Source of the DNA: Capsaspora owczarzaki ATCC 30864
Lineage: Eukaryota; Opisthokonta; Filasterea
Assembly: GCF_000151315.2 (NCBI RefSeq)
Contig: NW_011887296.1
Location: 384,380 to 448,379, forward strand
DNA length: 64,000 nt
Reading direction: 5' to 3'
Part shown: piece by piece, positions 31,580 through 41,731 of the stretch
Layout: each line of letters opens with the position of its first letter
Position numbering within the stretch: position 1 is the first letter of the stretch
Made by a program: the position numbers and the translations under genes
The notes under the pieces: generated by a model
What the model was told of the DNA's origin: nothing
The model's database searches: none
What the model saw: only the letters and a program-made list of their open reading frames with translations

Positions 31580-32831
31580 ATGCAGTGCCACTGGGAAGGG
31601 TAATCCGTCGCCGCATTTTGTGACTCATATTTGAAGCATCTACAATACTTTCCGCCTCTTTGGGGACACTGAGAAGGAGGGGAGTAGAAAGGGAAGGAGG
31701 CTGTAGAGTTTGCAAGGGCTTTTCGGGGGCTCCCGCAGTGCAAGTTGTCATGCGGGACGATGACACACTGAGGACGGAAAGTATCATACAACCATGCCAT
31801 GTGAGATGAGCGAGGGCTGTTTTTACGTGATGAATCGAAGAGTCGCGTTGACATGGTTTGAGCGCGGGCGTCCGCCGAGACTTTTCCCAACCGCACTGTA
31901 GCCTCTGAAAGTCTCTTGCAGTCGTCGCACAAAGTGCTCGGCATGCATATTCAGTATGTATACGATTAGCTTTTCTTATTTACGAGCCGACTTCAGCTCC
32001 TATTGCAGAATAAGTGAGCGGCCGTTCTCATCGATGTCCACAACTGTTTTGCTTTCACAAAAGCCCTGTCATTCGATTTTCATACTCATGTCGCCTGTGG
32101 CTCTGTACCCGAGCATCATGCAGTTGATAGCATTCAAAATCGTTGATATGTATATTTTGCAAACTAAACTGTCCGCTGCTCGGGTCTGAATTGGCGTTGA
32201 AGAACTGAACTGACCAGTCGTATTGTCTTCCCTCAGGTGCGAACGACTATTCGGGTCTGAGGAGCAGCTGTTTGAGCACTTGCGCAAGGTGCACGTTGGT
32301 CTTCGCTCGGACAAGACGTTTCAAGGTCAATGCCTGTGGGCAAACTGCTCGCGAGTTGACCAGCATTTTGTCAAGCCTTACGACTTGATGTCCCACATTC
32401 AAGTGCACGTTAATGTTCGGCCGTTCGAGTGCATTTGTGGCTCACGTTCGAAACGGCAGTCTGATCTTCGGAAGCACCTTGGGTGTTGCTGCCGGGGAAA
32501 GGCTTTCAAGTGGACGACGGCGACATGGGCCTTGTTCATGGCCAGAAAGGGCTTCTCGGACGACGCCATTACACGCATCCTTCAGCTGGTGCAAACTCCT
32601 GCGGATATTCTTCGAGTGACGGAAGCTCAGCTGCGCGAGGCCCAGATTGATGCACCAACTTGTCGTCTCTTTCTTGAAAGCATTCCTTTCGAGACTCGCG
32701 AGAAACGACCGGACGAGATCAGCCTCTCGCCCACTCCCTCGCGCCTGAAACGGGCGGCAAGGAAACCACCAAAAGAATTAACGTTTGTGTCCTGGACTGG
32801 TTCAAACGAAACGGTAGATTTGAGCCAGTAG
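31580..32831 (+). CDS. Small PacC-type zinc-finger protein, gene B
   Basis: Exons 31580-31599 (MQCHWEG) and 32237-32831, with the intron splitting finger 1 exactly as in genes A and C. The fingers are C-HWEG-C with FEHLRKVH; CLWANC with LMSHIQVH; and CICGSRSKRQSDLRKH. The shared C-terminal module (GFSDDAITRILQLV, ILRVTEAQLREA) follows. The product has 204 residues, 38 more than A and C, because of a basic Ser/Arg/Lys tail (PSRLKRAARKPPKEL). The intron is homologous to that of A and C in several blocks. It is a more diverged paralog, probably an older duplicate. Confidence 0.77.
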
Positions 32832-33101
32832 CTGAGTTTGATGCTTGGGTATGTGTGTGAACCTCTGTTGCATGTCGTTTTTGTACAACAACGGTCTTCA
32901 TGTTTTCGGCAAGTGTTTCAGAATGTACATTGAAATTACAGGAAGAATGAAATAGCGACGTCGGGCATGCACACACAACACTATAATTTGTAATCCATCA
33001 AAATTATGCGTGTATTCAAAAACGCAGAATGCGCCAGCCGACGAATCTTCCAGCGGAACTCTCAAGTTCGCAATAACAGCCGGAAAGCAGGCGGATGTTG
33101 T

Positions 33102-36100
33102 TCACAGCATTGCACCAATTTCGCGGACGGTCGTCCCATCCTGAAGCGATGCCAGCCCCTTGACGAGCTGAGCAAATGTCGGGCGCTTCTCTGGCGATAT
33201 ATCCCAGCAACCCACCATGATGGTGTAGAGCTCGGGCTTGCAGGTCTGTGGCATGGGCAGTCGGCCGCCAGCCTCCACATGAGCCAAAGTGTCTCGCCCA
33301 TCCATCTTGCCGTACGGTGTTGCGCCGTAACTGCAGCATTCCCCTACCAACCAAGCATTGTCGTAAGTGAGAAAAGGGTTTAGCCCGACATCGCTGCGAT
33401 AGAGCCACTCGATTTACAGGCTGTTACGCCAAATGACCACACGTCCGACATGAAAGTGAACTTGCGGAAGGTCATTGTTTCCGGTGCCATCCACTACGTG
33501 TGTAACATCAACAAATTCAGCATCGAGCACCGCAAACAGCAGCCCCGTTCACACCTAAGACCCACCTTCACTGGAAGCTTGCCGCGCGTTTGCATGCGAT
33601 AGTAATCGTTATCAGAGGCCAACTCGCGAGAAAGCCCGAAATCGGCAATCTTGACCACCATTCCTTGCCCCACGAGGCAGTTGCGCGCCGCAAGGTCACG
33701 ATGCACAAAGTGGAGCGTGCCCAGATACTCCATGCCAAGTGCAATCTGGCGAATGGCGTGGATCTGCTCGTTCTGCGTCCACCAAAGCGAGTGGAGCTTG
33801 GACTTTTGAAGCATCGTACGCAAATCGCCATACTGCACAAACTCGAGCAGAACGAGATGAGGCTCTGACTCGACCAAAGCCGCTAGCAGGCGCACAACAT
33901 TCGGATGCACGAACGGCGCCATCAGTTTCGCCTCGCTTTCAAAGTCTTTGCGGGACTTTTCATCCGCGTTCGACTTGAGAGACTTGACTGCAACTTGCAC
34001 CGTTTCGGACGCCGTCGGTCCGAGCAAAGCTTGAGCTCGTGGAGGCAGCTTGCTGAACGGCACTTGACCCAGGGCTACATCGCCAAAGTTCCCACTGGCA
34101 AGGTGCTTCACAATGCTCAAGCCTTCGCGAACGCGGCGCGAGTTGCTGCCTGCTACATACGCGCTTGCATAGTCGTAGACCACCTCTGCAGAGGTACTAG
34201 TCGTCGAGATGGCTTGGTACAACGGCTCTGGCTGCTTTTGACCGACCACGGCGTAAGCTGCGATGTCCTCTTCTTTTTGAGATCCGGTCGCACGGGTTAG
34301 AGGAGAGATTGTCATCTCAACAGCCTCTTGGTAGATGGGACCGGCAGAGTTTTTCGATCGCGCAGCTGAGCGTCGCGGCGAGCGCCGGCGTCGCCACACG
34401 ATGAATACCACTGCAATAATCGCAATAACCGCAACAGAAGCTACAGCAGCTGCGATGGCAGCTGTTGCAGATGAAGATGACTCTTGAGAGTCGCCACCGC
34501 CACGTTGTGCAATGGAAGATGCAACTGATGCAGCGGACGCCGATGCGGTTGACGCAGCAGATGCAGTCCGAGCAGAAGCGATGGAGGCGAACGAAACGCA
34601 GAACCCACTCATCATAACATGACCATCATAACACTGAGTGCAGGGATTGTCTGAAGTGCAGGTCAGGCAATTGATTCCGCAACAAGAACTAGACCCTGCG
34701 GCATAGCAGGTAGCACAGGCTGTATCGCACTCTGCAGAACCAATGTCAGTGACATGATCACATCGGCATGACAGTCACCTCGCGAACTTACTGTATGGTT
34801 CAGATGCACTGCCGTATGTGCTGGGCGGAGCGACAGTATTCCCGTCAAAGGTAAAGTTGTTGGGCCTCAGAGAATAGGACACACTCAGCGCCAAATACAT
34901 ACCATTTTGCAAGCCCGTAAACAGACCGGGCGGCAGAGTGGTGAGGGGATTGTCATTCAAAGCTCTGCAAGCAACGCAAAGTAAGAAGCACATCAAGCAC
35001 GAGCGACGACAAAAAGCTCTGGCTTACAAGGCAGTCATCGCAGTAAGACCTGAGAATGCGTTTGCAGAAATGCTGGTGATCTGGTTGTTGTATAGATGTC
35101 TACAGAAGGAATCGCAAACGAATGAGTCGTATGCATGTGATGCTTTACGTCTCTGCTTGCTTACAAGAGAGTCAGCGCGCTCAGGCCTGCGAATGCGTTC
35201 GCAGAAATGCTAGTAATCTGGTTGTTGGGCAGAACCCTGCAGAAAACCGCAAACATGTGAGCTGTCTCTCTGTGGTCCTTCATGTCTTTGCCTGCTTACA
35301 ATTGTATCAGCGCAGTCAGGCCTGTGAATGCAGAGGTTGGGATACTGCGGAGCTGGTTGCCGGCCAGATTCCTGCAAACAGGACGAGTGAGATATTGTGA
35401 TTTTTCACGACTTTTGCTTGCTTACACTCCTATCAGCGCAGTTAGGCCTGCGAACGCAGTGGCGGGAATGCTGGTGATTTGGTTGTTGGACAGTGATCTG
35501 CAGATCGAGTCGCAAACGAGTGAGTCGGATCTGAATGGTCCTGCATGTCTCTGCTTGCTTACACGGATTTCAGCATAGGCAGGCCTGCGAGTGCAGAGGT
35601 GGGCATACTGGTGAACTGGTTGCCAGATAGCACCCTACAGAAAGTGACGCAACGAGTGAGCCATTGTGATTCTTCGCGACTTTGCTTGCTTACACTCCTG
35701 TCAGCGCAGATAGGCCTGCAAAAACGTTTGCTGAAATGCTGGCAATCTGGTTGGAGGATAGATCCCTGCAAATAGAGTCGCAAACGAGTGAGCCGTTTGT
35801 GTGTGATTTTTCACGTCGATGCTTGCTCACAATCTATTCAGCGCGGCCAAGCCTGTAAATGCGTTTGCAGAAATACTGGTAATCTGGTTGCTTTGCAGAT
35901 ATCTACAGATAGACACAAAGAGTGAGTCGCAGATGCGGATCCTCACGACTTTGTGCGTTGCTTACAGCCAAGTCAGCGCAGTGAGGCCTGTCAATGCGTT
36001 TGCGGAAATGCTGGTGATCTGGTTCAGGTTCAGATACCTATCGACCGTATGCTAGTAAGAAGGGCAATCATTCAATTCAAATGCAGCTCACGCAATACGT

Positions 36101-39100
36101 ACAGGATTGTCGTGTTGATTGGAATTCCGCTTGGGATGGCGGAGAGAGATCGGCCATTGCAATCGACAGTTGTATCCGAGCAAATGCACAAACCACCGAT
36201 GCCACAAGCATTAACTGCTGAAGTGGCAGATGCGGACGCTGAAGCAGAAGCAACGGAAGCGACTGAAGCGACTGAAGCGACGGAAACAACCGATGCAACG
36301 GATGCCATAAATGCACTTGTCGCAGCAGATGCGAGGCAGAAGCCACTCATCATAACATGACCATCATAACACTGAGTGCAGGGATCGTTTGAAGTGCAGG
36401 TCAGGCAATTAATCGCGCAACACGACCCGGATCCTGCGGCATAACAGGTGGCACACGCTGTATCGCACTCTGCAGAATATATGTCAGAGACATGATCACG
36501 TGGGCATGGCGGTCACTTGCAAACTTACGGTATGGTTCAGATGCACTGCCGTATGTGCTTGGCGGAGCGACAGTGTTCCCACTAAAGGTAAAGTTGTTGG
36601 GGCTCAACACTAGGGATGAAGGCGTCAAGTACATGCCATTTTGCAAGCCCGAAAATAGACCGGGCGGCAGAGTAGTGAAGGGATTTCCATCCAAAGTTCT
36701 GCAAGTACTGCAAAGTCAGAGGCATATCAAACATGCGCCGAACGAGTGCTTGCTTACAATCGGGTCAATGCAGTCAGGCCTGTGAATGCGTTTGCAGAAA
36801 TGCTAGTGATCTGGTTGTTGTGTAGATGTCTACAGAAAGAGTCGCAAATGAGTGTGCCATGTTTGCGTGACTAGTCGTGCCTTTGCCTGCTTACAACTGT
36901 GTCAGCGCAGTCAAGCTTGTAAATTCGCTTGCAGAAATGCTAGTAATCTGGTTATTGTGCAGACCCCTACATACAGAGGTGCATATGAGTGAGCCGTTGT
37001 AATTCTTCACTACTTTGCCTGCTTACAATCCCATCAGCGTAGTCAGGCCTGTGAATGCAGAGGAAGGAACACTGCGGAGCTGGTTGTCGCCCAGATTCCT
37101 GCGGACAGAGTTGCGAACGAGTGAGCGGCTGTGTGCTGTTCATCCAGTCTTTTGCTTACAAGACGGTCAGCGCAGTCAGGCTGGTGAATGCAGAGGAAGG
37201 AATACTGCGGAGCTGGTTGTTAGCCATATTCCTGCGGACAGAGTTGCGATCGAGTGAGCGGCTGTGTGCTGTTCACTGTCTTTGCTTGCTTACAAGAAAG
37301 TCAGCGCATTCAGGCCTGCTAGTGCGTTTGCTGAAATATTGGTGATCTGGTTATAATCAATTCGTCTACAGATAAAGTCGCAACAAATGAGCCGTGTGTG
37401 AGTGTGTGTTTCTTCATATCGTTGGTTGCTTACAAGAAAGTCAGCGCGGTGAGGCCTGTAAGTGCAGAGGTGGGAATACTGGTGAACTGGTTGATATTTA
37501 GCCCCCTGCAAATAGTGTCACAACGAGTGAGGTGTTTGGGTTCGATTCGGCATGTCTTTGCTTGCTTACAAGCCTGTCAGCGCAGTCAGGCCGGCGAATG
37601 CAGTTGCAGAAATGCTGGCAATCTGGTTGTTGGATAGATCCCTGCAAATAGAGTCGCCAACGAGTGAGTCAATTGCCTGTTACTCTTCATGGCATTGCTT
37701 GCTTACAGTACTGTCAGCGCAGTCAAGCTTGCGAATGCGTTTTCAGAAATGCTGGTGATCTGGTTGGCCGACAGATCTCTACATATAGAGGCGCAACAAG
37801 CGTGAGTCGATTGTGTTTCTTCATGTCTTTGCTTTGCTTACAGCGAAGTCAGTGCAGTGAGGCCTGTCAATGCGTTTTCGGAAATGCTGGTGATCTGGTT
37901 GCTCTGCAGGTACCTATCGACCGTATGCCAATCAGGATGATAATTCAAGGCCAGCTCACGCAATACATACAGGATTGTCGTGTTGATTGGAATTCCGCTT
38001 GGGATGGCGGAGAGAGATCTGCCATTGCAAACGACAGTTGTATCCGAGCAAATGCACAAACCACCGATGCCACAAGCATTAACTACTGAAGTGGCAGATG
38101 CGGACACTTGTGAGGCAATTGACGCAGAAGACGCTGAAACAGAAGCAACAGAAGCGACTGAAGCAACGGAGGTAATCGATGCGTTGGTCGCAGCTGATGC
38201 AAGGCAGTAGCTGCCCATCGAAAAATAACCCTCGTAGCACAGAGTGCACACAGCCGAGGAACTGCAGGTCAGGCAATTGGTGCCGCAACATGATCCGGAC
38301 CCCAAAGCGTAGCAGGTGGCGCAGGCTGGATCACAAGCTGTAATACAAACGTCAACGAAACGTTCACCTTCTCAGGAATTGCAAGCAGCTCGGAACATAC
38401 GGTATGGATGGGATGCACTCCCGTATGTGCTGGGCGGAGCAACAGTGTTCCCGTCAAAGGTAAAGTTATTGGGGCTCAGATATTGGTACGAAGCGGACAA
38501 ATACAAGCCATACGCCAAGCCCTTAAACAGACCGGGCGGCAAAGTCGTGAAGGGATTGCCATCCAAAGCCCTGCGAGTACGACAAAGTCAGAGGCATAGC
38601 AAACATGCGCCGAACGAGTGCTTGCTTACAATCGGGTCAATGCAGTCAGGCCTGTGAATGCGTTTGCAGAGATGTTGGCGATCTGGTTGTTGTCCAGAGC
38701 CCTACAGATAGAGTCGCCAACGAGTGAGCCGTTTGTGTGTGATTCGTCACTCACAACTTTGCTTGCTTACAGGTAGGTCAGCGCGGTCAGGCCTGGAAAT
38801 GCTTGGGTGGGAATGCTGGTGATCTGGTTGTTAAGCAGATATCTACATGCAGAGATGCCAGCGAGTGAGGCGTTTGCTTGCGATTCGTCATGTCGTTGCT
38901 TGCCTACTTACAACTGTGTCAGTGCGCTCAGGCCTGTGAGTGCGGCTGCAGAAATACTCGTGAGCAGGTTACTGGAAAGATACCTGGATAGAGTAGCAAA
39001 CGAGTGAGTCTTCTGTGTGTTATTATTCCTGTCGGTGCTTGCGTACAGGTATTTCAGCGCAGTCAGGTTTGCGAATGCGTTGACAGGAATGCTGGTCATC

Positions 39101-39651
39101 AAGTTGTTGTTTAAATATCTACAAGAGTGTCGCTATTTAGTGAGCCCTGTGTGTTTGTCGTCGTGTCGTTGCTTACTTACAAGACGGTCAGCGCGGACAG
39201 GGTTGTGAATGTGCTTGCCGAAATGCTGGTGATCTGGTTGGTTTGCAAATACCTATGGCAGGTCGCAAAACGAGTGAGCCCTCTTGCTACGATTCTTCAA
39301 ACCGTCCATTGCTTGCTTACAGGTAACTCAGAGCAGTGAGGCCAGTGAATGCGTCTGCAGAAATGCTGGTGAGTTGGTTGCCCTGCAGAGACCTATCATC
39401 CGCACATCAACGTACGCAGAATGAGGAAGTTTGTGCTTGAACTCAAGTCAGCTCGATGGCAACACTTACAGCTGCGTTGTGGTGACTGGGATTCCGCTTG
39501 GAATGGCTGAGAGAGTTCTATAACTGCAATCGACAGCAGTTCCCGAGCAACCGCACGCGGTACAAGCATCGTCTGCCTGTGCCAACTGGATGTGATGGCT
39601 GACACACAGCAGCAGCAGAAGCAGGCCAAAGGCAAACCCTTTTGGTGTCAT
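33102..39651 (-). CDS. LRR receptor tyrosine kinase with three tandem LRR blocks
   Basis: About 30 exons and roughly 1530 residues. The first exon (39651-39470) encodes a signal peptide (FAFGLLLLLLCVSHHIQLA) and an LRRNT (CTACGCSGTAVDC). LRR exons, nearly all 72 bases and phase 2, follow in blocks of 6, 9 and 8. Each block closes with an LRRCT-like exon (near 38397-38572, 36528-36703, 34793-34964) and a Cys-rich exon (CDTACATCYAAGS). The first two Cys-rich exons continue through Ala/Ser/Val repeats into the next LRRNT (CGIGGLCICSDTTV). Exon 34731-33566 holds a hydrophobic membrane segment ending in WRRRR and most of the kinase (SGNFGDVALG, VAVKSL, HRDLAARNC, DFGLSRE); exons 33493-33418 and 33343-33102 give WMAPET, SDVWSFGV and the end. 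All catalytic residues look intact. Activation-loop YY and juxtamembrane tyrosines (GPIYQEA, EPLYQAI) could be phosphosites. Confidence 0.88.
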
Positions 39652-40534
39652 CTCTGCGGATGGAAATATTGCCAATTCAGTGACATTTACAACGTGAGCT
39701 CGATAGCTTCAATAAACACTCGCCCCCCCCCCCACAATATCAGAGTGCTGAAAGCCAGTTGTTGCGTGGATAGCTGGAGACGGGTTGTCTCAAATTGTCA
39801 CAACGACTAGCATTTGTAGCCTGTCTGCTCCCAGCGCTCCCTTCTCTATCACTTCCACTTGCTTTCATTGATCAAATGTGCCCTTGCTTTCATTGATCAA
39901 ATGTGCCTTCGATAGAGCGGCGGAAAGAGAGCGGCGCATCAGCTTTCGATCGCACTCGAATTAAGTTATGGTTTGTTTTTGGTCCATTGCGAATGTTTCC
40001 AGGCCAGTCGCAAAGCCGCCCCCCCGCTGTGTCGCTCCTTCCGCACCGTCACTGCTTCTGATTGATTCGATTAGCATGATGCTTCAACAGGAGCGCGCTG
40101 AAGGATCAGAGAGGACGAGAGACAGAGAAGGGGTGCTCAAAGCCAAGCCGTCATGTTCGACAGCAGCTCCGACCCGCGCCCGCTGAGCATGCGAACGGCC
40201 TGCTTTGCGATGCGACTGCAGAGGCGAAGCCAGATCATCAGAAGCGAGCAGCGGGTTTGCTTCTTGGGTTTGACGATGCGTCTGTGGCTGACCTTTGTTG
40301 TGACCAAGGAAACGGACGACAAATCAAAGAAACCAATAAAAGAAAACGAACAACAACAATAGGAGTGAAACCAAATTTGGTCGAGCTTTTTACGCCTTGA
40401 GAATCATCTCGTCTTCCGTGGCGGGGAGTTGGACGGGTGTACGAAACTGGAGGGTGTTTTTGATAACCGGCTACGTCATAGGACTCAACACTGCTCGTGA
40501 GGCATTGTGTGGGTTGCCATCGATCCAAATTGAA
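39652..40534. other. Presumed promoter region of the LRR kinase gene
   Basis: It holds a run of C at 39723-39732, a 25-base tandem duplication and no supported gene. Short open frames near 40137-40322 show no motif. Confidence 0.45.
39858..39907. repeat. 25-base direct duplication with TTGATCAA core
   Basis: The unit CTTGCTTTCATTGATCAAAT plus GTGCC occurs twice head to tail without mismatch. Each copy carries the palindrome TTGATCAA. Confidence 0.9.
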
Positions 40535-41709
40535 ATTGCGCAACCAAGCAAAGTCATACAAGTTCATTCTTTGCTGAACGTCGCCATTCGGAGCGAGACA
40601 AGTCACAGGGCTCGACAGAGAGGCAATGGGCGAGAGGTTTATTTCGTCGTGTTGTTTCGAAATTCGACTGGAGTGCCGTCGAGAACGAGACGGCAAGTTT
40701 GTGCATCCGTCTGGACCTCGAGCAGCTGAGCGTCCGTCACTCGAAGAATATCTTCAGGATCTTGCACCAGCTGAAGGATGCGTGTAATGGCATCGTCCGA
40801 GAAGCCCTTTCTGGCCAGGAACAAGCCCGATGTCGCCTTAGTCCACTTGAAATCCGTTCCTTGACAGCAACCCTCAAGGTGCTTCCGAAGATCAGACTGC
40901 CGCTTCGAACGTGCGCCACAAATGCACTCGAACGGTCGAACGTCAACGTGCACTTTAATATGGGACGTCAACTGGTCAGGCTTGACAAACTGCTGGTCAG
41001 CTCGCGAGCAGTTCGCCCACTGGCATTGACCTTGAAACGTCTTGTCCGTGCGAAGACCAACGTGCACCTCGCGCAAGTGCTCAAACAGCAGCCCCGCAGA
41101 TCCGAATAGTTGTTCGCACCTGAGGGGGCAGTAGAGAGAAGAACAGCGGAGGAGCAGGAGGAGCAGGAGGAGGGGGGGGGGTTGGAGGGTCAGTTCCGGT
41201 TTCGCGCGCTCGTCAATAATCAACGCCAATTCACCCCCGAGCAGAGAGACGGTTCAGCTGGTCAGATATCAACGGGTATGAGTGAGGGACAACTGAACGG
41301 TGCTCGAGTGCCTAGCTATATCGGCTACGGGTGTCTGGAAATCGAATCAAGGGACAGGGGCTGGGTTTCCGGCCAGACAGCTTGCGCGTTTTGGACAACG
41401 GCCGCCCACATTGGAGCTGAAGTCGGCACGCGGACAAAAAACGCTGACGGTTTACATACTGAATGTACACACGGATCACTTTTTTGCGACGGCTGTCAGG
41501 ATGCTACAAAGCCGATGGGCGATCGTGCCGTCACAAACTCACCAGGCTTTCCCCCTGCCTCCCTTTCGACTTGCTTCCCGCCTTCTCAGTGTCAACATAG
41601 AGGCGGAAGCTATTGTATGTGTTTGATAAAAGTCACAAAATGCACGGAGGCGACGATTACCCTTCCCACTCGCATTGCATCTTGGCAGTTGGAAGAAAGA
41701 CTGATCAAT
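40535..41709 (-). repeat. Inverted duplication, right arm (with gene C)
   Basis: Counterpart of 25529-26706 in reverse orientation. The outer edge lies 22 bases beyond the stop codon of the ATRIP-like gene. The TG microsatellite next to the left arm is absent here. Confidence 0.9.
40639..41680 (-). CDS. Small PacC-type zinc-finger protein, gene C
   Basis: Exons 41680-41661 (MQCEWEG) and 41119-40639, 166 residues, the inverted copy of gene A. It has the same three fingers and C-terminal module. It differs from A mainly in a patch of about 45 bases in finger 2 (C reads KPDQLTSHIKVHVDV where A and B read KPYDL-SHIQVHVNV). Its ATG is only 51 bases from the stop codon of the ATRIP-like gene on the same strand, so it has almost no private promoter. 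It may rely on sequence inside its own arm or be silent. The splice sites are intact. Confidence 0.75.
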
Positions 41710-41731
41710 CGTACCATTGAAACAGAAGACG

